NCBI GenBank assembly: GCA_000697665.1
Contig: KL197711.1
Coordinates: 735,142-799,141 of the forward strand
DNA from: Jaapia argillacea MUCL 33604
Lineage: Eukaryota; Basidiomycota; Agaricomycetes; Jaapiales; Jaapiaceae
Direction of reading: 5' to 3'
DNA length: 64,000 nt
Part shown: piece by piece, positions 10,490 through 22,406 of the stretch
Layout of the letters: every line of letters starts with the position of its first letter
Numbering within the stretch: the first letter of the stretch is position 1
Translations under genes and position numbers: made by a program
The notes under the pieces: generated by a model
Told to the model about the DNA's origin: nothing
What the model saw: the letters and a program-made list of their open reading frames with translations, nothing else
The model's database searches: none

Positions 10490-13423
10490 CTAGGGGTCTC
10501 TGGTGGGAACGGGCTCATAATTTTTACTGGGGAAAAATCAGTATTGGGAAGGGGACGAAGGATGGCGCGAGCATACCTGCGTTTGACCAGGTCGCACATA
10601 TAGATTATGTGATCGGTACCATCCTGGCCGGGGTTGCGGGTACAAGGAAATTTGGATTTCATGGTGTCAATGGCGTCGGCGAGGAAGGACTGTACGCTGC
10701 CCACAGGAGCGAAAGGATAGAGAACTTGGGTTTGGTCAAGTACTGAAGAAGCGGCCAAAGTCAGTAATCTCGGCCGTAAAGGAGAATGAAAAACCAACAT
10801 CGGAGTACGCGTAGGTGGCAGGAATAACCCTTGAGGTGGATCATATCCGGCGGACAGACGATATCCTTCCTAGCACTCCCGTCTTGTGACTGTCTGAGAA
10901 ATTCAAGGATTGGGCCTAGTGGTGTTCCGAACATGTAGACTTGAGTAGGGCGTTACACGTGGCATCAAGAGAAGACTCACGGAACACAAAGGTAGCAGCC
11001 TGTACTAGTTCCTTACTGTCGCGGGCAATTTCTTCCATGCGAATGAAACCTCGTATGCCAGGCATCTGGCCCGTTAATTCTTTAAGTCGAAGGTCGAAAT
11101 CCGGAATAAACTAGAAAGCGTCAACGATGCTATTCTAATTCCCGGAACAAGAAGAACCGGACGTACACTGAAGCTCTCATGAAGGCGAGAAATACATTCA
11201 TGAGTGAGAGCATCCGTAATAGCCATCGCCGAGCAGAGGTCGCGCTGTTGTAGACAGATCTGGAAAGCAAACGAAAGGTCAGAAATCTTAAATGGACAAA
11301 GGCCATAAAATCTCACCATCCCCACATCGAGCATGAGCTCAATAACCATCCCTCGCTCGTTGGCGGTGGTCTTGTCCAGGATCAAGGTACATATCCAGAT
11401 CGTGAGACGAATGGGTAGGAGGGAGACTTCAATCTCCTGGGGGGTGGTGGGAAGTTTTTTCTCGCCGCTAGCATTCGAAAGAGAGCGCAGGATGTACTGT
11501 ATGGGGTCCACGGCGCGCTGAACGGCCGAGGTGATAAGGCTAAGCTGTTCAGCGAGTAGAATTCGTCCAACTGCCGAATCGAAAGCCAATATGTTGGTGA
11601 TATCGGCAAGGCTTGCGATACTGGGGTCGGTGCTCCTGGAGGCCTGAGGATTATTAGGCCGAGCAACCTTCTCAAGACTCGTTGTGAGGGAGGCGGAAAC
11701 AGCTGGGAAATCAACTGAGAGCGTCGTGGCGACGAAATAAAGCAGCCGCTCTCGGATAATGTCGTCACCAGGGCTATTCCAATACATCTCCACCCAGAGA
11801 CTCAACACCTTGGCCACCCATGTTTTTCTATCGTGCGACTCTATAGCTCGACGTTTCGCTTTAGTGGGCAGCGACTCCGCGGGAGGGCCTTCGTAACGCT
11901 GGAGGAGGAGGTCGAAGAATTCCTTCGGGGTCGAGTGCAACCGGCGGGCGAGGAATACAGACTCAGTCAGAGTCGGGTCGGCTTCGGCGGCTCCGGAGGT
12001 GACCAACCTGACCAAGGCAGGCCAGGTAGCAGCTAAGACGGTCTCAGGGTTACCTACATATTTCTTGAAATCTCCGTTCTTAATGACCGCGACGTCTGGC
12101 GCAGGCCGCAGGGCTAAACGGCAGTCTGGAAACAGAGCTAAGGATCTCCTAATCGCTTTCTGAAGGGCGGTTTCGCTGGCCTTAGTGGTTTCGCTGGTTT
12201 TGGGGGCCCTAAATCTTCTCACCAAGCTCGCGAGAGCAGGCGAAGAAGGGGATTTAGGAGTTGGCGTGGAAACAGTGCGCAGACGCGCAAGTACGTTTCT
12301 TTTTTTGCCCGAATCCTTTTCCTCGCTCGACGAAGTCAGGGAAGTATCGTAGGAGGAAGCCGAAATGGATGGGGCGACTGTGCGAGAGGGATACGGCAGA
12401 CCGGGGGGATGGGGTTGTGCCTTCGCGCCATCCTCAGCAGATCTGCGGTGGGTGGGATCGAGGGTCCTCCTTGCGACAGCAAACTGCGCAGCGGAGGTCG
12501 TGAGCCTCTCTTCTGCGGAGATTACCTCCGTGACATCTTCATCATCTTCGTCATGCAACTGGTTCGACTGGTCGTCGACAATCGCTTCGAGGACTGCTCG
12601 AAGACATTTTATGGCAGAGGCAGCGACGCTTTGAACCACCTCTATCGAGTCGTGCATGGGCGAGCTTGATCCACCAGGCTTCGGAAGTGTCTCGAGCGTT
12701 TCCATGATCACAGCCTGATAGAACTGCAGTTCCAAAATTCGCGACTGCACCGGCGTAGCGAACCGGGTGGCTCTCGGGAGACGGTTGAAGGCGTGAATGG
12801 CCCGCGACATGGTGCGGTGGAACGACGCGACAAGTGTCCCAAGCATGGTCAGTGAAATTGGGGAAGTCGGAGTGAGGGAGTGGATTTGTTCGTGAGCCTT
12901 GAGGACAGCAGTAACCTCTCTCTCAGAGTTGAATTCGAGAGATCTACTGAGGGTTCCGTGTTAGTCAGCTGGAACATCGCTCAGATAATGTGTCTTACGT
13001 TTCGGAGGAGGGAGAAGACGTCGGACTCTGATCAGGAGAGCTCTCTGCCTCCGAAGATACAGGTGATGCTGTAGTGGTAATAATGGAGATAGGGACTGGA
13101 CGTGGTGGGTGATAGTCTGGACCGACCAACGAGGTCGTGGAATCAGTGAAGGAAGGACCCCTCGGACGCTTTTTGTAGTCTTGTTGAGAGTTGAGCGGTC
13201 GGGTCACGAAGGGTACCACCGAAGTGGAGGAACTATTGATGGATGCGTGAGACGGCTTCCTGATCATCTGTGGGGGTCGACGCTTCAAGTCGCTCGTCGA
13301 CGAGCGAGAGGCTAGGATCGGCCGCTGGGCATATGAAGAGGGAGCGTAGGAAGCATGAGAGGCTTTCCGAGCCAATTGGCGCGGTTCTCCAATTTTGGAG
13401 GGATCGATAGTTCGATAGGACAT
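10490..13423 (-). CDS. Ras guanine-nucleotide exchange factor (RasGEF domain protein)
   Basis: Predicted to load GTP on a Ras-type GTPase. The first exon (from MSYRTIDPSKIGEPRQL at 13423) encodes about 140 residues rich in Ser, Pro and Arg. The long second exon then gives a helical region (ILELQFYQAVIMETLETL), an acidic stretch and a RasGEF_N-like part. The catalytic domain follows, recognised by FDSAVGRILLAEQLSLITSA, VQRAVDPIQYILRSL, LSLWVEMYWNSP and QQRDLCSAMAITDALTHEC. Later exons add FIPDFDLRLKELTGQMPGI and VLYPFAPVGSVQSFLADAI, and the last ends YEPVPTRDP at a stop at 10490-10492. No SH3 domain was seen, unlike yeast Cdc25. Length is roughly 850 residues. The exact partner (Ras1/2 or Rsr1) cannot be told from the sequence. 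Confidence 0.85.
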
Positions 13424-14303
13424 GGGTCGATGTAACAATGTAAGATGTAGGTGGGGAGAAAAGAAAGAAAGCGAAGGAGCAGGTTCATAGGCAGGTTTTA
13501 TGCCAGAGCGGGACACACAGTGGCTTTGGCAATCGATGTGGACTCGGCTGTGGAAGGAAGCAACATCCACATAGACACTGTCCACCAAGCGAGTCCATTG
13601 TCAGGTTGGAAATACCCAAAAGCCACAAAGCCTTAAGGCGGCAGACGCAGTGACCACCGGCAAAAATCGATGGCGGAGGTGTTGGCCCAAGCCAAGTCTG
13701 GCTCGTGGCGGATTTCGATTGCGGTCACCGTCAGAAAACGAGGCATGGTGACACTGTCTTTGCAGCAGAAAAGATATTTGGCGCAGTTACAGACATTCCA
13801 GAAACGGGCAACAGACACTCGAGTGGCAGGATATATGTTTGCTTGACAGGACAAGCGCTCCTGACCAACCGAGGGGGTCGAGGAAAACTTAGGCCAACTA
13901 TGGTTTCCGAGTATTATCTTCTATGACTTATTGGGGTTCAACGACCAGATTGAAAACAAAGCCAGTATGATAAATTGACTAGAGAGGGGGTGCTTTGCCT
14001 CTTCACAAGGGTCGAATCGAACCCTGCGGCTTTGCCTTGAAAGTCTGCCTCGTAAGCGGGCGTCCATGGTCAGATTCGGACAGCTTCCGTTTCCTGAGCA
14101 GAGAAGAACAGTTTAAGGAAACATGGCCCAAGGTTCCTAGTCGCTGCAGCCAAGTATCTGTAACAGGGCGGATCTCGTGAGGAGGGAGGAATCCAAACCT
14201 TCAACGGACAGTCCACCTCAACCAGGTTTATGGCGACGACCCCGGACACCTGCGGTCAGCGCTCCGCCTCTAGCGTTCGCAACTTGGTTGCCTCCTTGAC
14301 GCC
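13424..14303. other. divergent promoter region, RasGEF and EAF7
   Basis: An 880-base spacer between two genes read away from each other. Short open frames occur but none is supported. No named motif stands out by eye. Confidence 0.5.
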
Positions 14304-15201
14304 ATGACCATCCAAACCAATGAATCTTTCCTCGATACTGTCGAAGGAGAAGTCTCTTTTTTCCACTCTTTGATGAAATCAAGGCCTGTGGGCATTCATC
14401 GCTACTTCCATGTCATCACAATGCGCAACGCCATATTCCACGAAACAAACCGCTGGGTCGATCCAGACGACATATGGGCAAAACTGAGAAGTTGTTATGA
14501 TCTTGACGCTTTGGAAGGTCTTGTACGATCCATCGTTTGTTGTTTGCGATATTCCCTCGCGCCAGCTCACAGAACAGATTTTACACAGGAAACGGAAGGC
14601 TATGACTCTCCAACCTCCAACCAATCTGCAGGTCCCCTTCGCTCCCCATCCCCATCGGAGAATCTCTCTGGACATCCCTTCTTTCGTCAGGAATTCATCC
14701 TGCCTCAAGACGACTCCTTCGACGCCATGATTGCAGCTCGGAGAATGCGTGCAGGCTCGCTACCAGCTTCATCGCCTGCTCAATCGCCTGCACCTGTCGT
14801 AGTGTCTTCACGAAGAACAAGCGGGGCCGGAATTAGTGGAAAAGGTAGAGGGAAGAAGAGAACAAGGAGTGGGAGAACTGTTAGCATGGCGGGTTTGGTG
14901 GAGGGCAGCGATAGCAGTGCTTTGACTGAGGAGAGCGGTGGAGAAGAAAGTGTGGCTCCTACGCCAAGGGAAAGCGTGATGACTGGAACAGATGCGGGCA
15001 CAGACATTGTTGACGAGGAGGATGTAGAAGTTCAGGAGTCGCCAGGTATGGCTCGTCGCATCCTCCGTTACCTGTTCCTATCATGCTGATATTATTTCGG
15101 TAGGCGGTCCCGCAAAGCCTACCCGCAACAGGGCCCCATCAAAGAAGAAAGGGAAAGGTCGAACATCGACCTCTCGCCCGACGAAGAAGCGCAAAAGATG
15201 A
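14304..15201 (+). CDS. Eaf7/MRGBP (CT20 family), NuA4 histone acetyltransferase subunit
   Basis: Subunit of the NuA4/TINTIN module that works with the chromodomain protein Eaf3 in histone acetylation and transcription elongation. The N-terminal 70 residues carry the CT20 signature: FLDTVEGEVSFFHSLMKSRP, VGIHRYFHVITMRNAIF, DDIWAKLRSCYDLDALEGL. The rest is Ser/Pro-rich and acidic (SDSSALTEESGGEESV), as in fungal Eaf7. One intron near 15049-15105 splits ESP and GGPAKPTRNRA. The tail RPTKKRKR is a likely nuclear localisation signal. Length is about 280 residues. The ATG at 14304 is the first in frame and sits directly before the conserved domain. Confidence 0.88.
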
Positions 15202-15615
15202 CCTCCGCTATCGCCTTTTTTTCGGATGATAACTCTCATCCCCATTGTGTGCCATTCATTGTCGAGGCCGTCGTTTTTGCCCATGTCGCAGATATTGGGC
15301 AGTCACAATTTCCCTAGCCGCGACCCTAACCTCGTTTCGGGCTTATCACGGGCGATTCATAGTCATCTCATATGCACAGTGCTACTGTACCATCAAGTTG
15401 TATCATAAGGTTGCCTCACCTGCACGTTCACACATCTCAGAATCACAGTCCACTCGAGGAATCCAGCTTTCAAGATACGATTGATCACCCCCATTACGGC
15501 TTTCCTGCATACCATTGGGGTCGAGCATGACCCTCAGAACATTACTCCTGTGCAACTTCTGGTCATGCGGCGACTACTCCTGCGCCTCTGGTACAACAAA
15601 ATACATAATCTACAC
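15202..15615. other. intergenic between convergent EAF7 and PPWD1
   Basis: Both genes end here. Frames that look open on the plus strand after about 15480 are shadows of the PPWD1 last exon or of 3' UTR sequence. Nothing else was seen. Confidence 0.5.
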
Positions 15616-18288
15616 CTACTCTATATCAACGTTGGTAATCTTGATATCTTCGTACGGTTTATCCATCTTATCAGCCTTGGCATTCTCTATTGCGTGTATT
15701 ACCTCCAAACCACTCAATGCCCGCCCAAATATGGTGTGCTTCTTGTCGAGCCACGGCGTTGCAGTTGTCGTAATGAAGAATTGCGATCCGTTGGTGTTGG
15801 GTCCCGCATTCGCCATGCTAACAGTATACGGTCTATCCAGAAATAAAAGACCGTTAAGAACGTCACTTCGGGGAGGTGGCAGATATAGAAACCTACCGAT
15901 CATGTTTCAACTCGTCCGTAAACTCATCCTCAAATTCCCTATCCCATATGCTAGTCCCTCCAGTCCCATCTCCAAGCGGATCACCCGTCTGGATCATAAA
16001 CTTCGGAATAACCCTATGAAACACGATCCCTTCAAAGTATCCGCTCCTCGCATGACCAACAAAGTTCTCAACGGCTTTGGGCGCGAATTGGGGGAAAAGA
16101 CGCATGTGGATGTCACCCACTGTGGTGTGGATTGTGGCCGCGTTCGCAAGTTTGTGGGAGGAGGAGAGCGATTGAGTAGGTGCCGAGGTGAAGAGGGACT
16201 GTTCGGCGAGGGTTGGACGTTCGTTGAACACGTCTCGGTCGCCTGATTTCTCATCCCTGCAGACGGTAAGGTTAGGTCTCAACTAGATAAATAGGAGGAG
16301 GACAGACGCACTCAGGCTCTGAGCGTGTAAATAAGTAGAATCGTTGGCGTTTGTATCCAGTGGCTACTAGCGTAGGGTCTCTTATCGCCTTCTCAGCCAA
16401 CAAGGGATTATCTGACGCAGCCATTGCCTGACCAGAAGAAAACACTAAGTTCTTGGCGAGTAAGTAGAGCCAATGTACCAACGTACTGCAGTCGTTCGCC
16501 CCTTCTTCGCTGGAGCTCCTTGATACAAAGTCAAGTTCAACCATCGAACAGTCTCATCCTTCCCCAGTAATCTTACGACCCGATTGGTAACCGTATTCAC
16601 AACTGCACAATTCGGATGTCAAACACCCCCTTCAAACTCAAGGAAATCGCTACTCACCTTTGATCCCAAGCAAAGTCGGATAAATGACAAATGCCCCACT
16701 TTCGTCCCAAACCGCGTTAATCCACCTCCCAGCCACTCCCCCAGACTCACTTTCCACCTCCAACTCTCTCTCCATAGCCAACCTTCTCCCAAACTCCATG
16801 TCCTCAACCTTCCAAACCGCAGTCCCAGCTTGCTGCATCTCTTGGATGGCAGACAGACTCTCGTCGTATTTTCGGGTGAGTTTCCCGGAAAGGAAGTTGA
16901 AGATACGGATTTGGCGGTCGGGTAGGGAGAAAGTGGCTAGGGAGGAGGAGTTGGGTGAGAGGGTTAGGCAGGTGGGGGTTGACCTTGCCTGAAACTTGGT
17001 AAAGCGAGTGTAAGGATATGGAGCCAAGGGAGGGGGACGAACCTTCTTAAACTCGTAGAGATCAGTTTCGGACTTGAAAGACCATAGGCCAGGTACATTC
17101 TTTGGCTTGTCAAATGGTTCCAAAGGTTGCCAATATTCGATGAAACCACCTTCGTCAGCCGAAACCACAGTATCATATCTATCACTATACTGCACTCCCC
17201 CGTGAGTTCATCCCTCACAGTTTGCCACGATCGAACAAGGACTCACGGTCATGAGATGCACGGGGAACTTGTGCAGCTTCTCAATCGTTTCGAGAGGTTG
17301 ACCATCCCCTCGCCCGTCGTACAACCGAATAATACCGGACTGCTTGTCAGAACTACCACCATCATTAACACATCCGCAACTCCGACGCGATGGAATGACT
17401 TACACAGCTAAAAGACCTTGAGCTTGGCCACGTCGATGGACCCAACAACAAGCATGAGGTGTGTATCCGAGTTTAATCATATTGATCATATCTGAGCCAC
17501 AAAGAGGAGGTGATGAGTGATGGGGAAGGAATGATTGAGGATGCGACAGACCGAAATTGACCACATCAAACACCTTTGCACTGCCATCCTCGGCGACGCT
17601 TGCGAACAACTGACCGTCCGCACTTGCGGATACTGAAGTGACGGAAGCGAGGTGTGCACGGTAGTGTTTCACGAATTCGATGCCTTGGTCTTGCTTTTTC
17701 CAGAACTTGATGTGGCCGTCAATGGATGTCGTTATCAGGAATTCGGTGCTGTGTCGTCGCATAAGGCCAATTTATAAAATGAAAGCGAAGGATGTTGAAG
17801 GGGTAAGAGGGTCCGACAAACGAAGAGTGAGAACGGTGAAGCACGGGAAGCTACAGGGAGGTAGACGAACATGGTGAAGATACTGAAATTGACGGTGTCT
17901 CGGTGCATGAAACTCTTGTAGTACCGGTCGGCATTGGGTAGATGATCCAGATACAGCTTCTCGTTCGGTAACACTGTAACACACGATCAGCATCCTCTTG
18001 CGAACTCTGCATAAGAAAATTCGCCACCGCCGTGACAACATCAACGGCGGACGGAACGAAATGAAACCCAAAACTCGGAGAAAGTGACAAACCTTTTCGT
18101 TTTTTCTTGACCCCTGCACCAGCAGGCATAGGCATAGGCCCAACGTCATCCTCGTCCTCATCTTCGTCTTCTTCAACCTGAGGAACGCGATCGCTCACAG
18201 CTGCCACGGCCGCTCGAGCTTCAGGTGAGTCCATTGTATCATCCCCATCTCGTGGGCGTTTCCCAAGGCTAGTCGTAGGGTCAGTCAT
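15616..18288 (-). CDS. PPWD1/Cyp15: WD40-repeat peptidyl-prolyl cis-trans isomerase
   Basis: Nuclear cyclophilin linked to spliceosomes, with N-terminal WD40 repeats and a C-terminal isomerase domain. The start gives [16 protein letters not shown] and an acidic stretch. WD repeats follow: [69 protein letters not shown]. The cyclophilin domain keeps its catalytic residues: [15 protein letters not shown] (Arg and Phe), [19 protein letters not shown] (Trp and His). It ends ITNVDIE. About nine short introns are needed, one between KHDR and [11 protein letters not shown]. An in-frame ATG at 18366 would add 26 residues; I prefer 18288 because homologues start close to GKRPRD. Length is about 640 residues, as in the family. 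Confidence 0.93.
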
Positions 18289-18663
18289 TTTAATAGAGTA
18301 GGTGGTCGACGAATGATAAAGAGCTCGAGGTCCAACTAACGGTGTCGATGGAATGTTGGAAAGCACAAGTGAGCAACTTGCCTTTGTTACATGAAACCAA
18401 ATTTGGATGTTGACATCCTGGCAATGAAAGTGGCGCTTGTCCCTCGACCATTTCCGCTCAGAATTCTTTCTGACTCCTGGCGCAATGGTATGCGGATTTG
18501 GCTTCGATCGCCGAGCGTATGTACATCAACGGAGCCCAGTTGGTGTAGCGGATCCAAAATTTATTCGATTTTATCCCACCCACGAATTCAATGATCACAA
18601 GCTGCAGTCATCGAGGTGGAGGAGCGGTGTCGCCAAAATCGTAAACTTGGCCGCATCTACCAT
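18289..18663. other. intergenic, PPWD1 promoter and 3' flank of the next gene
   Basis: Both flanking genes are on the minus strand. Open frames on the plus strand here are not supported. No motif was seen. Confidence 0.4.
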
Positions 18664-19682
18664 TCAAAGTGCAACCCTATCCAAAACCTCGACCCTATGT
18701 CCGATCTCAACGTCACCCCCATTCCCACCTCCCACCATCGCCTCCAACCTCGCTCTGAACCTTTCCCTCAGCCTCTCTTTCAAACGATCCGAACTCAACC
18801 TCTCAGGATAATCCATCCCAACAGACGCAGGACACGAGAACTTCATCATCACATGCCTAACACCCGACGAGAGTGATAGAGTAACTTCGTAAACGTCCAA
18901 AGGAACGCCGCTGAGAAAAGGGGTCGGATGTGGGGTGTGCATTGGGACGTAGGCAATTGGGTATTCGAGGACGATTGCTGCAAGTGGGATCGTTAGCGTG
19001 AAATCCAAAGGCGACAAGTCTTGTCCACGTTGGGAGAGGGAGTGGGAAGTCATGATATCGGGTAGTTGGAGCACCCCCTTCATGGTAGAAGCGAGGTGGG
19101 GTAGGGGCGATGACACCTAAGCGAGGTTAAGATCGAAATCTATCAGATAATTTCGTGGGCAGCAAACACGAGACCTACAAGAGTCGGAGGGTCGGTCAAA
19201 GCCACAAATTCCACCCGCTGGTCATCCATGTCCAGGGACAAGGGATCATTACAGAGTGTTTGAAATCTCTCACGCAAAAGAGATATATTGACGAAGAATG
19301 ACTGATCGGATTGAGGGTCATATAGGTGCCTCAAGTCCTTGAACGAATCTGATGCCTGTTCGACAATGTTGGAGATGAGCGGATGGGAGATAGATGACTT
19401 ACCTTAAATAGAGCCTGGACGAGGGAGGGGAATACTTCGAGAGGGTTCGAAACGCAGAAGGCGTCGACCAGATACCCTGTCCTGTGAAACGTCAGGAAAA
19501 CGGCACCGTGAAGTTGTGAGTCAGCGAATTGTTTACCGGATAGCAAGTGCAACGATAGATACGTCTAAGCAGAATGGATCTAGCCGGTGTTTCGACACTT
19601 TCCGTAGTGCGGGGATCCCCCTGACTATATCGTACACTGTCCTCGATAATGCATCGAACTTAGAGGAGGAGAAGTGTGACAT
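18664..19682 (-). CDS. uncharacterised protein, possibly C1orf74/UPF0739-like (DUF4504)
   Basis: Five exons join in phase from ATG at 19682 (MSHFSSSKFDALSRTVYDIV). The first intron is 55 bases and leads from LDVSIVALAIR into TGYLVDAFCVSNPLEVFPSL. Later parts read DQSFFVNISLLRERFQTLCN, VEFVALTDPPTLVGLVFAAH, IVLEYPIAYVPMHTPHPTP, VYEVTLSLSSGVRHVMMKFS. The protein ends with a basic helix (RLKERLRERFRARLEAM). The order of YLVDAF, FFVN, a proline-rich turn and EYPIAY resembles what I recall of the C1orf74 family, but I could not align it. No membrane segment or catalytic motif is obvious. Length is about 260 residues. The function is unknown. The gene is divergent from the glutathione transferase, with only 130 bases between the starts. 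Confidence 0.6.
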
Positions 19683-19812
19683 GCTGAATGTGACAGGTTG
19701 TCACTTGATAACGTTGCTCGATCATTTTGAAATGTGACGCCCAATTTCAACTTCTTAGGTCACCGTTCGCCGACTTCAAGTCTTCAACTCGAACAATCCT
19801 ATTTCCAACACC

Positions 19813-20587
19813 ATGTCGGATGATGCCCAAATCACCCTGTATTGGTTGGAAGACTCTAAAGCCCAACGTATTCTCTGGCTGCTCGAAGAACTTAGCGTCA
19901 AGTATGACATCAAAATGTACAAGCGCGTCGAGGGGCTCGCTCCTCCCGAGCTCAAAGAGGTACGTTGCTGCCCTTACCCTCGTACGGGGCGCAAGTTGAC
20001 CTAAATCTTTGCAGATAAATGGCCTTGGGAAAATTCCCATAGTCACAATCACCCGCGCCGGCGAGCCCACGTTGACCCTCTTCGAATCAGCCTTAATAAC
20101 AGAGTACCTCATCGACCTCTACGGTCCCCAACTGAAACCCCCTCCCTCCGACACCGTCGGAACCCTCAAGTATAAGCTCCACTTGTACTACTCTGAAGGC
20201 GGTTTCCTTCAACCCATGATAATTCACTTCATCTTCCGCAAGATGCACGAAGCAAGTCCCTTCTTCATAAAACCATTGATTACCGCTATGCTCGGACAAC
20301 TCAGGAAGAGGTGGATTGACAAGGCTTATGATGACCATTTTGGGTGGTTGGAGGGAGAGTTGGCACCGGTAGAGGGTGGAGGAGAGCGGTGGTTAGCGAG
20401 CGAGCAGTTTACGGGCGCTGACGTCATTCATGGGTTCAACTGGGACATGGCGGATGACCTGGGAATATTGGATGGTAAGAAATGGCCGAGGTTGGTGGCA
20501 TACATTGCACGGTGTCGGGATAGGGAAGCGTACAAGAAGGCCGGGGAGATCGCCAACGGTTTCACGTCGAAGCCTGCTAAGAAATGA
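19813..20587 (+). CDS. glutathione S-transferase, GTT1-like
   Basis: Cytosolic glutathione transferase involved in detoxification and redox balance. The thioredoxin-fold N-domain starts QITLYWLEDSKAQRILWLLE, as in GTT1-type enzymes. One intron (about 59 bases) splits APPELKE from INGLGKIPIVTI. The cis-Pro of KIPIV and the glutathione-contacting ESALITEYLIDLYG follow. The all-helical C-domain includes HLYYSEGGFLQPMIIHFIF and FTGADVIHGFNWDMADDLG. It ends TSKPAKK. Length is about 239 residues, normal for the class. It is divergent from the gene at 18664-19682. Confidence 0.92.
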
Positions 20588-20724
20588 GTTTGGTTTGTTA
20601 GTGTGGGAATTTGTTTGTATGTGTGGGACTTTTGACTTGTACTCGGTTTTTGCTCTACACGAGTCACGACGTGGGTCAACTCTTGCTTGTCCTTGATTCT
20701 TGCTAGGCTTTATTGCGCAACGAA

Positions 20725-22017
20725 ATGGCTCAATATTTCCCTCGTCCTCGAGCTCGCCCATCATTCTTCCAATCTGCAGAGTCCAATAGTCACCCCACTA
20801 CGTTCACTTCAACCGCCCACCCCGCACAACGAGAACCCCAACAGGAGGCTGCGGTGCCACAACCGCTTACCCTCTCTCTTACATCTCTCGATCAATCAAT
20901 ATACATATTTCCCAACCCTCCATCTGCCTCCTCACCCGATGCATTGCACTCAAGAAGCTCAAGCTTGACTCCGTCATCATTATTCTCGGCGCCTAGTGAG
21001 TTCACCTTCAGCGGTTTTGACGATGAGGGTGGCGAGGTCCTTGGAAGGGATATGAGCAGGAGTAGGAGTGGAAGTAGAGTCAGTGCAATTAGTAGGAGTA
21101 GGAGTACCGGGAGCAGTGGCATTGAGGTTGAGGTTTGGGATCCTGATTGGACGGGGGAGGAGGATGAAGGGGATATATTGGTTGAAGAGGGCGAGGAAGA
21201 TCTTGAAAGGACGAGTCGATGGCATGTTTACCATCCATTCCCATCACAACCTCTGCCTCGCGACGACGATCTAATGAGGACGATGCGACCACGAACCATC
21301 TCTCGACATCCGCTCGATCCAACTCGAATACCGAATCCAATATCGAACTCAAACTACGCTTACACACTCTCCCTCTCCCGCCGTCACCATAACCAACAAA
21401 TGCGTAGTCGCACACAATCGCAGTCCCTCTCGCCACTTCGTCTTCGAACCCAATCTCAGGTCTCCTACGCCTCTCTCTCAAGTTCTCGTTCACAACCTCC
21501 ACCGCCACCGCACCCGTCACTCCACCTCAAACTTCCCCTCCTCTCTTTCATCACCTCACTCCTATCAATAGACGAATCCACCATCCACCTCATCACAACC
21601 ACCCCAGCGACTGCCACAACTTGCGGGAAAGGTGAAAAGAGGGACAGTGTGCTATTCGACGGAGCAGAGTTGCATTCGGGTTCGTTGTTCTTGGATGATG
21701 AGAGTGACGACGTCTCGACTACCTCATCCGAGGGGGAGAACCCCCCAACCCATGGTCTCTTGAAATTCTTCCACTTTGCGGGAACGTCAGAGACAAAGTC
21801 TCTCCTCACCACCATCCGCCACAATGCAGGAGGGTCATCAGAATCGGATGAGGCGAGTGCTGAGACCGATCGCGAGAGACCGAATTTGCTGGTGGTGCCC
21901 AATATTGATTTGTTTGGGCTTTGGGGGCTCGTTAGTGGGATGTTCGGCGTGAGTGGGAAGGCTTGGAGGGAGGTCTGGGCTACAAGCGAGAGGACGACCA
22001 CAGTGGTTGATGTTTGA
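20725..22017 (+). CDS. uncharacterised intronless low-complexity protein
   Basis: A single open frame of about 430 codons without introns, which is unusual among its neighbours. It starts MAQYFPRPRARPSFF, with 138 bases after the GST stop codon. The protein is Ser/Pro/Thr rich, with an RS-like stretch (SRSRSGSRVSAISRSRSTGS), an acidic part (DWTGEEDEGDILVEEGEEDL) and a proline run (SQPPPPPHPSLHLKLPLL). The best-folded part seems to be the last 60 residues, with NLLVVPNIDLFGLWGLVSGM. No domain is recognised. It is probably a disordered scaffold or regulatory protein. A TTG 12 bases upstream is in frame but the ATG is the natural start. Confidence 0.6.
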   Translation: MAQYFPRPRARPSFFQSAESNSHPTTFTSTAHPAQREPQQEAAVPQPLTLSLTSLDQSIYIFPNPPSASSPDALHSRSSSLTPSSLFSAPSEFTFSGFDDEGGEVLGRDMSRSRSGSRVSAISRSRSTGSSGIEVEVWDPDWTGEEDEGDILVEEGEEDLERTSRWHVYHPFPSQPLPRDDDLMRTMRPRTISRHPLDPTRIPNPISNSNYAYTLSLSRRHHNQQMRSRTQSQSLSPLRLRTQSQVSYASLSSSRSQPPPPPHPSLHLKLPLLSFITSLLSIDESTIHLITTTPATATTCGKGEKRDSVLFDGAELHSGSLFLDDESDDVSTTSSEGENPPTHGLLKFFHFAGTSETKSLLTTIRHNAGGSSESDEASAETDRERPNLLVVPNIDLFGLWGLVSGMFGVSGKAWREVWATSERTTTVVDV

Positions 22018-22406
22018 TCGGGGTGACCGTTACGACGGCACTATTTTCCTATGAAGAGGTCGCGGGTGATGGTTTGGCAAGGGACACTAGGATGTAAGGG
22101 AATGATGTAACACTAATCTTGGATATTGTAGGTCTCAGGCAACTTTCATGTTTGTATTGTAAGTGTCCACGATTTCTTGGCTTGATAATGACGATGTAGA
22201 TGTACACGAGACACGATAATTATGCTTAGACTTAGATACCCTCACTAATGACACAAGTTCAATGGATTGCGGGAAACGCTACTCAAATACAGAAGTGATG
22301 AGAGGCCAACATGATTTCAACGTACCGACTGACGGTGAAGAAATTTTGACCTACCGACTACTTACCGTCCCTTTCCGCAGCCGTTCCGAGCCAGCTTAAT
22401 ACCACC
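22018..22406. other. intergenic between convergent orphan gene and rvt gene
   Basis: 3' flanks of two genes ending towards each other. Nothing recognised. Confidence 0.5.

Noticed and set aside
13995-14040. T-arm look-alike (GGGTTCGATTCG on the minus strand)
   Set aside because: Stem bases 49-53 and 61-65 do not pair and no cloverleaf can be drawn.
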